Assembly (NCBI GenBank): GCA_003342895.1
Contig: PTFA01000020.1
Coordinates: 4,992,605 to 5,056,604, forward strand
DNA from: Casuarius casuarius
Taxonomy: Eukaryota; Chordata; Aves; Casuariiformes; Casuariidae
Direction of reading: 5' to 3'
Length of the DNA stretch: 64,000 bases
How positions within the stretch are numbered: position 1 is the stretch's first letter; each line of letters opens with the position of its first letter. This document shows positions 51,641 through 64,000 of the stretch, one piece after another. Under the pieces are notes generated by a model. That model was not told where the DNA came from. It saw nothing but the letters and a program-made list of their open reading frames with translations, and did not search any database. The translations under genes and the position numbers were made by a program.

Positions 51641-53724
51641 GATTGCTAACAAGTTAGCTATCTCAGGGCTCTTCCTACAGTCAAAAAAGATAAGTTATTC
51701 ATCTTTTGCAGATACCTTGCTATCTTAATTAACAATAAATGGGGACCACTTGACCCATTTGGATTAGAGACCTACTTTTAGACAACTTTGGTTAAAAAAA
51801 AAAAAAAGACGAATCTCCTGCAATGCAATCCATCCAGTTTCATAAAATAAAATCTGTGGGACACTGAGGAACTCATTTCCCCACACCACAAGGCTGTTCA
51901 TCTAAGTATAAACTTATCTGAAAAGTGGTTACAGAAAGCCCTTAGGCAACAACCTATTTGTTTTCAAGGAGTGAGAGAAAGACCAAGAGTGGAATATTTT
52001 TTATTATCCTTAATCAAAGGTCAGAGCAGAAGTGCATGCTGTTAAAAAGACAGACTTTGTCAAGGATCCAAAGGGAGGGTCACTAGGCAATTATCTCAGT
52101 CAGCCACACTGACCTAGAGGTTTGAAATCTATGTCAGTCCATTATTTTTTCATTCCTAGCAGGTGTGGAGGTTCACAGCTATCCAGAAACAGAGACAAAA
52201 TTGCATGCAAAAATTTAAGGTACCCTTTAGTTCACTCTTTGTCTAATTTCTTCAGACATTCTTCTAACAGAGAAAATTATGGGCAGCTTCTAAATCAGTT
52301 CTTCTATACTGCGCAGACTTGACAGCAGTTCTCTCAAAAAGACAAATGAAGGCTGACTTTCACCTAACCCCATGAAACTGGGCAGAGCAATCAACCCAGT
52401 GCCTACTGAGTCATGTTTCTGATTGGAAGCTGTAGGCCTGTGCAAGTGTGCAATAGCCACCACGTAACACTCGACTGACTCTACTACCAAAATACTAAAG
52501 CGCACTAGGGCCATCTAAGAAAGAGAGCAGTNCAGCTACCACACTGAAGATCTGTCTCTAGTGGGTTTTGCTGGTGTTATTTCCATCTCAGATTTAGTTA
52601 TGGAGAAAAAAACAACTGGGCCAAATGATGCAAAGTAATTTCCATGGATCAATGACATTACTTCAGATTAGTATCTCTTTAACTTGGAACAAAGTTTGGT
52701 TCACTGGAGCTTTGATTACAACAATGTAAAGTTTTTAGAGCTCTCCATTTCATCAAGACCTTGGCAAAAAACCACCACAGATGGAACTGAACTTCTCATA
52801 TTGCTATTAAGTGGGAGTCTACGATGTTGGTTGAAACTAAGCCGCATGTTACCAGGCTGTAGGTAATGGTTTCTGTAGTTATTAATACATAATATTCAGC
52901 TGGAGGGAAATAAGTTAAGACGTTCAGTTTTGAAATTCTCATACCACTACTAATGACTGGGAAAGCGAATCCCAAGAACTTTCAGAGGTTTGATAAAGTT
53001 TTCTTGTGTTGTAGGAACAGAGGACTGTTGTATTATGCTAACGTGGTTGGCCACTGATGTATTACCAATTCCCTACCTTGTTTCTCACTCAAATACACTT
53101 CAGCATTAAATAGAGACAGTGTTCTTTACTTGGCTGCAAATATCTATATGTATTAATGAGACATCTAGATCACAGCGAATGCCGTCCTTTCCAGTCTCCT
53201 TGTTTATTAAACTGCTCAGCAGTTCATGTATGTTATACGAAGTCTTCCTGGGAAATTTGGTCTTGAATTATACATGACCCTTAGGATTTCCTGTCACTAA
53301 TACAATGCTTTCTACATCTTTCAGTAGTACCTTAATTCAGTAACTCCCTAAACCCAACTTGCTTACATTAGAAAGTATAATTTTACTCTTGCTTTCCTAT
53401 ATTTTCCTCATTTTTAGAAAGAAACAGTTGGAAATCAAATTGTAGCTGTAGAAAGTCACCACTTAAAGAAAAACCCTATTATTTAAGTAAATAGTAAGTA
53501 TTTACATACTATATGATATGCAGATAGTTCATCTTCAAAATGTCTTTGTATGGCATATATTATTAACCAAATCTCTGATGGCAGAATCTCATGGGCTTTA
53601 CTGGGGTTGCACAAGTCCCATTTGAAGGAGCTGGAGAAACTGACCCACGAAAGGCACAAATCTGGAAATGCAAAGCAGGAAGACTTTTATAGTCCTATGT
53701 CTTCACTTGTCTTCACCTGGAAAC

Positions 53725-53744
53725 TTTTTTTTTTTTTTTTTTTT
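53725..53744. repeat. T20 homopolymer
   Basis: Twenty consecutive T flanked by cctggaaac and ggtgagactggg. Read on the minus strand this could be the poly(A) tail of a retroposed copy whose body lies above 53745, but I recognise no parent gene. Confidence 0.95.
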
Positions 53745-55310
53745 GGTGAGACTGGGCAAAGGTAGACTGATGCTGGGCTTCAAAGTGAAACAACGTTGCT
53801 GCCTGAAACCCGTGGGCCCAAGCGAACGCTTCTGCTTGGGTGAGATTTCAGAACAGCCTGTTGCATGGAGAGGGTGAGGGCCGGGGCTGTGGCTGAGCTA
53901 GCGCTGCACTAGTTTTCCCTCCATGCTGCACACTTCAGAATGACAGACACCGACTTGGAAAGAGACTGAATGAACATGATAGTCAAAGGAATCAGTGTCT
54001 CAAAGGGACTCTTGCCTGATTACAGCAGCTCCAAGATTATTCACAGCCCTGGAAAATCCCTGTAGTCATCACATTCATATATAAACAATATGACCTCTCT
54101 TTCCCCACCAGAATCACAGCCTCTCCCAGCATTTTGTACCACTGAGCCTGTTTAAAAGGCCATGTGTCATCTGCCAACCTATAACCTTCAGGATCTTCTA
54201 AATAGCATGGTGAGAGGAATCATACAACTTGCACGCTCTCCCTGGGCAGAAAAATCCAGATACCAATAACATAGTCATATAATAAGACAGTCCACTTCCG
54301 TATAGCAGTTAGGACAAGATTAGCAGGTCCAGGTAAGCAAACACAACATACCTGAATAAGACACACACACTATGACCCTATGACTCCACACTGAGGTTTC
54401 CTGTTATCCTGGCAAGATTGTCTAGTCCCTGGCTTGTCCCCTATGCTGTCATTAGTTCAATCCTGTCTGTACCAGCTGAAACCTTGTCTTTGTGATGTCA
54501 AAAGATGTACTTACACCATTTAACACACAAATTAATGTGAAATACAATTCTGGAAAACGTAAGGTATATGTGGTTTTAATGCTTATTACCAGGCTCTGAT
54601 TATCACTCAGCTTCTTCATAACACTTAATGCAACCTGTGAGAACTACATATTTTCTTAATTTCATTAGACTTTTATCTCCCAACAGTTGCTAAATGCGAG
54701 CTAACACAATTTCTTTTACCCTAGTGAAGAGGCTTTGTGAAAACTGGAGCTGCACGCAGTCTGGATTCACCCTGTATGAATACACTGCAGTAGTCTATAT
54801 AGATAAAGCACTCTGGTCCACATCAGGGTGCCCTTGTGAAGCGCTCCTCAGCTGCGACAGTAATATGGATAAGAAACAGCAAAGCCTCTGAGCAGCATGC
54901 ACAAGACAGATTGATTCACTCTAACTAGACTTAGGTCTTCCCTGCTTCCCTTTATGTCATGAAAAGAAAGATGACTACAAGACNCTTCACTATTCAGACA
55001 TTATACAAAGTATTAAGCACTATGTAAACTGTTATTCAGGAGTCATATAAAGATCTAGAAACTAATGGACTTAACCAAAGCAAGAGAAAGACACTACCAT
55101 AAACACTGTCAAAACAAAACACATTCCCACCTCCCCTCTAGTTTAAGGGGAAATAAGATGTAATGGGCTTGCTACATTGTTTGACTATGCATGGTTACAT
55201 ACACTGAGAAATAATAATAATTTGTCTAAAAAGGAAGCAGGTTAAGAGTAACTTGGATCAGCTCCAGCTAATTTCAGAACTATTCTGCATATGCTGAATA
55301 GAAAAATAAA

Positions 55311-55320
55311 GGGGGGGGGG
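55311..55320. repeat. G10 homopolymer
   Basis: Ten consecutive G after gaaaaataaa, in intron 1. Confidence 0.9.
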
Positions 55321-55592
55321 AATGGAATTGTCAATTAGATCACCAAGGTTTTGGTTAGCACTGAAAAAAATGATGCAAAAGGGTGATCACAGCTATGTAA
55401 GCTGGTCTAGGTAGGCTGATGGTGATAAACTATGGCTCTGTTTTTTTCAAAGAGGGAAGCTGAGGAGAAAAGCTAATGTGATGAATGCGTTGGCTGTTAA
55501 TGTCAAGTTCCATAGGCAACAGCCTGAAATTTAATCCTACAAATCACTAAAAGGAAAATGTTTGGTTGAAACAGCTTGCTTTCAAAAGTGCC

Positions 55593-55612
55593 TTTTTTTT
55601 TTTTTTTTTTTT
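55593..55612. repeat. T20 homopolymer
   Basis: Twenty consecutive T followed by ccctctag. On the plus strand it resembles a strong polypyrimidine tract with an AG, but the gene is on the other strand. Confidence 0.95.
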
Positions 55613-58569
55613 CCCTCTAGAATCTGTTCCTGAATGAGCTGCTGTTGCTCAGGCCCCTCTCTGAGCACATCAACAAAACAGATTAACTGTTAGGTAATCA
55701 GATTTAGGGGAGGAAAAAAAAAAAAAGGCTACCCACCAGCCATGCCACACACTGCTAAAAGCACATGGCATAAAGAGTCACGAATATAAGGCTGTACAGC
55801 CTGGTCCTCTTATTGCCTTTGTACCAAGTTTGGAAGCATTGCTTTTCCAGCCAAAAAAGGCAAAAGGATTTCATATGGTAACAGTCAGCTCATTGCTTGA
55901 AATGCCCACATAGTACATGAATGCCGCTGATTTAAGGGACTATTCCAGATCTACAAGCATCGCATGTTATTAAAAACAGCTATTTTTTTAATTTGTCTTT
56001 ACTTTGGAATGTACAAAATAATTGTGTGCATGCTTCTTATGTTCTGAAGCAGTGATTCACACCTCGGTATGTCTTCTTTTTTATTTTGCTATTGGCAGCT
56101 TTATGTTAGGCTTATTCTTCTCTATGCTCGCAGTGATCCTTTTCAATTGCTTTTATTTCTTGGTGTCAAGTCAATGTAAACGGCTGTTGCTGAATTACAG
56201 ATCTGCTTTTCTCTATCCAAAGAAGTGATTTAAATCATAAAGCGCCTTCCAGGAAAGAAGCAGGCAATGGAACATAGCAGCTGCTGCTTTTCCAGAATAG
56301 CTGGACAGCAGCAAGCTGAAAACATCACAGCATTACATTGGCTTTGCAAAATTAGGACGTGAGTTTGCTTTTTTTTCTCCTTAATTTATCCCTTCACAAA
56401 TTTGCACAGGTGCTAAGAATCTTAATTTGTCTGGGATTCAGAAACAAATCATTATTTTGTGTGACTGTAAGTACTTTATAAGTATTATAAAGTAGAGTAA
56501 GGTAATGCTGGCTAATCAACTATGTTCCTAAGCACACAAGAGAAAAAAGGATGTACATTAAGGTACTTGGGAGTACCTGATTACAAAAGTCACATCCCAG
56601 ACTAATCCATACCACATTTTAGACCAGAGGAAGATTTTTACGGATTTATGCAGTCATTACAGAAATATTTAAGTGAAAGTTTCACCCTATTAATTTTTAT
56701 TTTAACCACTCATTTATCATTATCTTACACTGAGTACAAGGACAACTACTTTTAGCTCACCAAATGTTCCAGGAACTGAAAGTCTCCTTAGGTGCAAGCA
56801 ATGTGTTTCTTGGCTTTCTTTTCTACGTTGTTTTGTTTCACTTTTAACTGCCTGGCATATCTGCATAATAATATTAAACCCAAACATTTTCACAAGACTG
56901 CCTTCTTCCTGCTTTGCACTTGAAGAAAGCTGTTAGTAAGAGCTTCTGCCTTACTTCAACTCTGTCCTGGGGACTCAAGCAATGATGTCTTCACAACTCT
57001 GTAATCTGGGGCTCCAGCTTTAAAAGACCCCTGTGGCGAGCTGCTACTGCCACCAGCAGACCTACTGCCATGCAGCTGACCTGGGCAGGTGCACAGGAGT
57101 CTACACTGCAAGTGCAGAGTGACACTCAACTCTATCTGTACAGCAACGCTCTGCAACAAATCTGCGTGCTTGCTACGTCCAAAGTCTGCTGAACACCTAG
57201 GATGGCTGTGGTCTAAACTGCTGCAGTGGGACTGCGCAGGGGGGCGAATTTCACTCTAAGCCTGGTCCCTCACCTTCAGGATAAAGACACAGCCTAGCAC
57301 GGGCAACTCAGCAATCAGTGCAGGACAGAGGAGTAGGATCTGCACTGCATGGGCTTGGAAGGGGTATTTGAGGCCCACTCTCTGCAAATGTCATTGCCAG
57401 GCAGGGACTGTGATTAGCAGAGCACCTCCTCCCCACGCTCACTTTCCTGCAGTGGCATTAAATCCATCCAAAACTAGTGAAGCAGTGATTCAGACCTTAA
57501 ATCGCTAGTGCAAGCTCTTTTTCCTTTGTTTAGGCTGCAGTATTGTGTGCTGGAGGGGCTGGAAGGCATCTCAGAACAGAATCACAGAGATTTTGAAAAA
57601 CTGACAAACAGTTGACTAAGTTGTCTAGTACGGAACAATAAATACAANAGGAATTTTTAAGAGCAGCCTAAGGAACTGATTTACTGCATATCTAGGGGCA
57701 CTAGGTTATAGCTGAGTAACAGTGCTGACATCCTGTTGTGTACANAATGTACCCAGATGTGTGAAACAAGATAAAATGGAGCTGCAGGAAAAATGACCGG
57801 CAGGCTACAGTACAAAACAACTGTCCATCGGAAAGAACATAGTCCATGCAACGCAGGTAGGGAGGGAGTAGGGACAGACTGACAGGTGCACGTGGCGTTC
57901 ATGCAAGAGTTAGGGCTTGCAATTAGTCAGTCCTTGACCATTAATCCCAGAAATTCCCTGTTACAAATGGTGTTCAGTCATTTGGCCAGATGTTTCTTAT
58001 ACAGCCTTTAAGGGGAACTGCTGTATGTCTGCATCAAAATATTTGACTGGCTTAGTCATCCAACAATGGAACTTTATTTAGCCAACAGCTTGTTAATAAA
58101 AAGACAAACAAACATACAGCTTCCTAGGGCCGTTTTGGTCTTTTGCCACACAAAAATTACAGGCAACATTCAGTGAAACCATACTGTTTCAGAGAGGTTT
58201 TTTTTGTAGAAGAGCCATGAATTTATACTGCCATAAAAACAGCCCTGAAATCACAGTAACATTCTCTTCAGCTCTAGCTAAAGTTATAGAAATCATTTTC
58301 TGTCTGATGCCTCTAGTGATTTAGAAAGGTACTCTTGCGATTATGTCAGCCAACTAAATCATGTCAGGCTCTTTAAAAATTAACACATACACCTTACCCC
58401 CATCTGTATTTTTTCTAGCAATGCCAATAATCATTTCAAACAAAAGCTTCAGAAAGTGTAAGCAGAAGTTGTACTAAATGGAAAAAATCTCTAACAATGC
58501 TCCACAGAGTTCCAAGTCTGAGACAGTCGTTTCCAACGCCGAAAGGAAAAACAAAACAGATTCCATTCT

Positions 58570-58625
58570 TCTTGGAACGAAAGTGCATTGACTTCAATGG
58601 AAACAGAGTCAAGTTCCACGTCTGC
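58570..58625. repeat. Possible relic of the same palindromic repeat type
   Basis: The block gcattgacttcaatgg at 58585-58600 is a near-palindrome and is followed by aaacagagtcaagttcc. This is the core word of the inverted-repeat relics elsewhere in the window. It is short, so confidence is limited. Confidence 0.4.
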
Positions 58626-61600
58626 AGCTCTTCTTCCATCGCAGTTTAACCAGCAGGAGCCTGGCTGATTTGCACATAAATATATAGTTCAGAGCTCTCA
58701 GAAGCTCATACACTTCCATACCGTTAACATATAGAACTGAGTCTGAACCAAATCCTTGGGTCTGAACACAATCAATCTCCAAGGGTCAAGTCCACATCTA
58801 AGCAGGAAGGAAAGATGATATCCCACAGGGCCAAATTTACAAAAAAAAATGCCCCGATAAGTCCAAAATAGTTTTTCTTACGGTCAAATGTGTTACCTAG
58901 TCAAGATTTTCTTGTGTCATTGTAGCGATGTCTATAGACCACCAAAATTTTAGCACTGGTATTCTGGTCCACTCTCTTCTTGGTCATGAGAGATTTTTAA
59001 GCTAGTTTCAGTCTAAGATGGGAGAAATCCCAGATGCACCCCTACTGCACATCTACCATGTCACATACCATGTCTAACCTGATGCTTAAGCATTTTGCAC
59101 TTTAGGACACACGTGCAAATTGCCACTGCCAAAATCACAGATTGCTTTTTGACTCCCCCACTTTTTTCTCTGTGTGGCCTTCAAGGTTTCCTATAGCTGA
59201 TCTTCTTCAAAATGTTTGCATGCAAACTCTAATACCTCAGATCTGGTTAAGGCATTGCACTTCTTTTTGCTGCAGATAAAGTGATTAATCAGCCAAAACA
59301 CCCACAACACAAAATCAGGAACTCCACAGGTGGAGAAACTGCCAAATTCCTTTCTTCTAAGCTAAAGAGATTTATTGCATATGGTTCTTCATTCCTCATA
59401 TAAAGTCACCCTTCCTTTTAAACACACCATAAAAATCATTTCACTGCTGAAGCTCCGTCTGTGTGGTCAAAGCCAAGGGGAGATGCAAAACCAAATATCA
59501 AAGGAGCATGTCCCTTTAATGAGGTCTCAGGGAAAGGGTTTATGAGTGCCCTCTCAGGGCACTGGTTCAACAGAAAGAATTTGGGAGTAGCCTGCTCAGC
59601 TTCTGAACTTAATTTTTTATTTCCTCCTCCTGCCTAAACAGTCTAGCAGGACAAAAAAGGTAATTGGACTGGAGGCAGCTGGAGTGAGGAAGGATTTGGA
59701 CCATAATGTCTTGCATTTTTATCTTGTGCAGGTCCTTTATATAAAGCACTTCAAACAAATAAATGCACGAAGCAGGGGGGAAAAAAAGAAAAGTTTTGCT
59801 TGTGTGCACAGTACATTCACACAGAGCTTGGTGTCACTAAATAGAGTTTTGTTAAAGTCAGAAAATGGCTGAGTGATAGAAATTCTAAGATAGGAAGGGT
59901 AGATTTAATGAAAGACTTAGGGGAGATATATTTAATGACATTTTTCATTACATCCACTGAAAATTTGAAATGGTCTTCTGTGTTTTACTTTTCGAGGCTT
60001 CCTACAGTGCTGTTTAGGAATCTGGTAATGAGCAGGTACAAAGTCCCCTAGAGTACTAGAAGCCAAAGCGTAGGCACTGCAGAGGCATTCCTCCAACTTC
60101 TGCTAAGTTGCATTTGATAGATGACCTTGATGTCATGTCAATTTGGCCACTGTCAATAGACCTCTTCTCCTCCATAACTATGCACGTATTTGGTGCACTT
60201 TTCAATTACCACCTTGTATTAAAGTAGACAGTTTAATTATCCTGTCTCATGATAAACAGTTTTTATGCAAAAGCTTTTGACGTGGGATGAAAGAATACCA
60301 AATGAACCAGCTTCCATTTAAACCATAACACTGCAGCCAAACAGCATAAGGTTGTCATTCAAACTCTGGGTCTAATCCTGCCACCTCTGCTGTGCTCTTC
60401 GAAGAATCTGACAGAATGAATAACTATTGAGCATGAAGCAGGTGGTAAAATATGACACTTTATGACTAACAAGAAAGAAGTTATTTTAACGTTGTGCTTT
60501 CAGTCTGCCACACTATTGTTAACTGAATAGGGGAAGATAGTTTTGTACACACTTATTTTCTTAGCTTTACTACACAAACAAGAGAAATAAGCCTTCCAAA
60601 ATCCAACAAAACAAAGAACAAAGAAAATCTGTACACTTTCTATTTCTCTACCTACTCTCACCCTCACTGTCCCCTTCTTACTTGTAAGAGGGACTTAATA
60701 GGCCAGTTTTCTCCGTTGGGACAAAGCACAAATCAAACATTTCTGCATCAGCCAAGCCTCTTTGCCATAGTCCATTTGTAAATCAAAGCTCCTTTGCAGG
60801 ATTACAGTTTACTACATTCATCAAAGAGTATGGAAGAAAGAAAAGCACCAAACATTTTTTGGGTGTTACTATACTAACAAACTGACAACAAGTGATCCCT
60901 AACCTAGCTACTGGTACACATACAGCTAATTACATTAGCATTACATTCCGTATTAATGGAAAATATAGGTCTGTTCAAGTAAAGAGCAATTTTTCTCCTA
61001 AATAGCTTTCAAGTATTAATATATTTGTTTCTCTTGGATGTTTATGCTCATGCTGCATTTAGATATGAGTACCTATGTTACATCCCATGTCAAAAATTGA
61101 TTAGAACTTTTATCATTGTCAGTTTTTTGCTCAGAACAATACTTTTCACTCTTAATTAAAAAGTGTCTAGAATCAGAAGCGTGAACAACTGATATCAGGT
61201 TCTGTTGATCTGATTAAAAAAAAAATACAGACATCAACCAAAAAATTGTTTCCTGTAGAATGAATCATCCATGCTGATATAGAATAAAAAAAAGTAGAAT
61301 GTTATTTCTCTTCAAAAACATCTATTAACAAAACAGTGTTAAAGAATGAAAAATGAAACTTTCTATGAAAATTTCTATGAAATGTTTCACCACTTCCATC
61401 CATTTTTCTATCCAAAGCAATCCACACTTGACATATACTGTTGTCTATTAAAAAAAATTCTGAAGGAAAAATTTTGCTACATTCTAGATTAACAGAACTT
61501 TTGTCCATCTTTTCTAAATCGTAAGCCTTCGATTTAAAATACAACAGAACTTGAGTTTTTAATACAAGCTTAAATTAGGCTTTTTAGAGGGGAGAGTGTG

Positions 61601-64000
61601 AAGAAAGGGGCCTTGATCCAGACAAACACAGAAAACAACTATGGGAACTGTACTACATTCTAATTATAATGATCATTACCCACAACCAACACATTGTGAA
61701 CCACATTAAATACACAAACTAATATTACAGTGTTTCATTGTATCAGGCTCCAATGGCAAGAGATAAATCTTCTCCTGAATCTTGAATCTGATATCTAAAG
61801 GACTCTGAAAATACTGAACCAACAAAATTCATGACATGACTGAAGAGAAAAAGCCTTTACTGTAAAACTATACTAAGAAGAAAAATAACTTTCTGCGTTA
61901 TCTAGAACCAACTCCTCTACCAATATTTTTACATCTATCATAGAGTACTTTTTCAGCAGAGAGAAAAGCCAAGCCAAGACCTGCAAAAGGATTGAATAGT
62001 AACAAGACTCCTGCTCACATACTAGAAATTTGCTTCACTATCACGTTGAATAATAGTTAATGGCCACTCAATTGAAAAGGCCAAATGTATAATTTATGAG
62101 CTGAGATATCTTTTTTATGCTAGGAGAAATAAAATTCCCTATGCCTTTATTTTAATTTCTGAGGCACACTGAAAAAGAAGGGTGACACAAAGGCTAACAA
62201 CTCTCTAGAGTGTAATATTTGAATCTTGAGACTAATTAATTTGTAAATGCAAAAAACTTTCACCAAGACATAAACATCACAATTTATTTTATTTGTAGTT
62301 ATGACTTCCCTTCCACAATAGCTCTTTAGACTAACAGAAGTCAGGCTGCCATCAAAAATGGTGGTTTAAATCACAAAAGAAAATTTTTTTTTTCTAGCTT
62401 TCTTAATCTTTCCTGTTTTAACAAAGTATTAAAACCATGAGACTTCATATGTGACAGAGCCATGCACAAAGTCACAAAGCAACAGAATAACAGACTTCTC
62501 CATAATCAAGAAATCCACTTTTTAGAAATTAATGTTGTATTGGAAAGGTTGGTCCCAGCAGCACAAAGGAGATTTCAAGTACGCATAGTCATTNGCTTTC
62601 TCTCAATTATCATTAACTATCATAGGTTTCTACATGCAGGCACCACAAAGCCAAGGAATAAGGAAAAAAATGACGACAAATATGAAAATAAATCAAGACA
62701 GGAAATAACTATTGGTTGGCAAAATAAAAAGAACAATTTCTTCTCATGGAGCATTGGTCTTTTATATTCAGCATATATTAGTATTAAACATAACTCTTAA
62801 GATAGAATGGTTATTACCAGTAGCTATGCTTCTGAACTCAATGGCTTGTGCATCTAAAACACGCTTACAAATCATTCCAGAATCACCTATTATCTATTTG
62901 GTAGTGCTTGCTCAGAGGATTGGATGTATTTATCATTTTTAGATATTTCTTAGTGAAAAGCAGTGCAAAATGAAAGTCCTGGGGCATTCCAGCTACTCTT
63001 CCTGTTCATGCCTTGTCTTCTGCAGGTTTTGGATTAATTATATGTCATTAATACTCCGCTGAGGGAGAAAACGAAAAAAGGGAAAAGGTACAAGATTTTT
63101 TTCCCCAACTCTTACAAAGTGTGAGAGAGTGAGTTTTCTGAGCAAAAACAACAGTTCTTTCAAAGAAACCACTTCTGCTCCATAACGCCGCAGGACTGTA
63201 ATAAGATTTTGTGGACAAAATGACTATTTCACTCTTAATTTGAAAGTTTCATTTCCTCAATATAAGAAAAGGTATAAAAAAGAGAAGCTTCAAAGAAACA
63301 TGAAATAGAGGGAAAATGCAAGTCTGACAACACAGTACAGTTACAGCCTTATATTTGTCAGGATTCTGTAAAAGTACAGTTAAACTTATGACCTGGAATC
63401 ATATTGTAGAAAAATAATGAAAAACCTGAATGTATCCACAAGTTCCATGTACTGGGCTTGATTAACTTCTTACAAGCTTAACTGGAAAACCTGACTGTGA
63501 TAAGAGACCTGACTAAGGCTGAAAAACTCAGTGAAAGTATCTAGCAACTTGGTAGCTTTGTTTTCTCCTTCCCCACTTTTATACGCCCCCACCTCTCTCA
63601 CGTGCAAACGTCACTACAAAGTAGGCTGCAAGATATATAGCTCTGCAAGTCTTTCCTGAATTAAGACATCATCTGTTTAGTATCCTTTCTCAGAAGTGTT
63701 GCATCCTCACCCCTTGTTCCCTGTGGCTCTACTCTCACTTCTCTTGAAGCTGTTGGTATTGCCTGAGGGATGGAAAANGAAGTACTCCTGTGGCTGTGGG
63801 ATGCTCCAGTTGTGGGCTACTCCAGCAACCTCTTAAAATGATGAGAGAGTCGGGCTTGCCCAAAGGCAGTGATGGGGCTGAGGAGAAGCCAGCNGTCTTT
63901 CCCCGAGAAAACATCCTCAGATAAAAGGCGATCTGAACGCCAGGCAGCTACATGGAAGTGCTGAGGGGGTGTGAGAGGGCACTGCATGGAGGACGGAAAA

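Larger units (their letters stand above)
33622..64000 (-). other. RNF150 intron 1 (partial); no coding exon seen
   Basis: These 30.4 kb lie upstream of exon 2 on the minus strand. Exon 1 should encode the signal peptide and most of the PA domain, ending in a glycine codon split after its first base. I found no GC-rich minus-strand exon of that kind, so the first exon is most likely beyond the right edge. The stretch holds old CR1 relics, a MIR-like SINE relic, microsatellites and homopolymers listed separately, and otherwise AT-rich sequence. No RNA gene or second protein gene could be supported. A nested non-coding transcript cannot be excluded from sequence alone. Confidence 0.75.

Noticed and set aside
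1..64000. CRISPR arrays, bacterial operons, tRNA or rRNA genes, complete retroviruses
   Set aside because: None was seen. The sequence is vertebrate intronic DNA, with no regular spacer arrays, no retroviral gag/pol/env frames and no tRNA-like clover-leaf recognised.

Overview
This is a window of vertebrate nuclear DNA. It holds the middle of one large split gene on the minus strand and no other protein-coding gene I can support. Five consecutive internal exons spell a continuous, frame-compatible reading of a PA-TM-RING ubiquitin ligase of the Goliath/GRAIL family, best matched to RNF150. In transcript order they lie at 33371-33621, 25498-25569, 24993-25075, 17052-17148 and 10424-10634. By comparison with the human gene I call them exons 2 to 6. 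All have consensus AG/GT boundaries and their splice phases join exactly (714 nt, 238 codons in total). Exon 1 (signal peptide and most of the PA domain) and the last coding exon were not found and should lie beyond the right and left edges.

The host is probably a bird, or at least a sauropsid. There is an antisense CR1 retrotransposon fragment of the avian kind near 26.5-27.0 kb and older CR1 relics near 37.4, 39.0 and 47.1 kb. Interspersed repeats are sparse, introns are short (0.4 to 7.8 kb between exons 2 and 6), and no mammalian Alu or L1 is visible. A crocodilian or turtle cannot be excluded. Twenty isolated N bases suggest a draft consensus or masked heterozygous sites.

Layout. 1-10423 is the start of the intron after exon 6, with short duplications and a small inverted-repeat relic. 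10425-17050 is intron 5, with degenerate old repeats near 12.2-12.5 and 13.2 kb. 17149-24992 is intron 4, with a purine tract and a T19 run. 25076-25497 is a very short intron 3. 25570-33370 is intron 2, which carries the CR1 copy and a GC-rich diverged minisatellite with a G-quadruplex motif near 30 kb. 33622-64000 is part of a long intron 1, with more CR1 relics, a MIR-like SINE relic at 41.6 kb, a GC-richer islet at 41.8-42.3 kb and several homopolymer runs.

Exon 2 supplies the end of the luminal PA region, an N-glycosylation sequon and the single transmembrane helix. Exon 3 is a basic juxtamembrane linker. Exons 4 and 5 together form the RING-H2 finger. Exon 6 is most of the low-complexity cytosolic tail. 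I saw no undescribed biological system; the findings are modest gene-structure and repeat observations.
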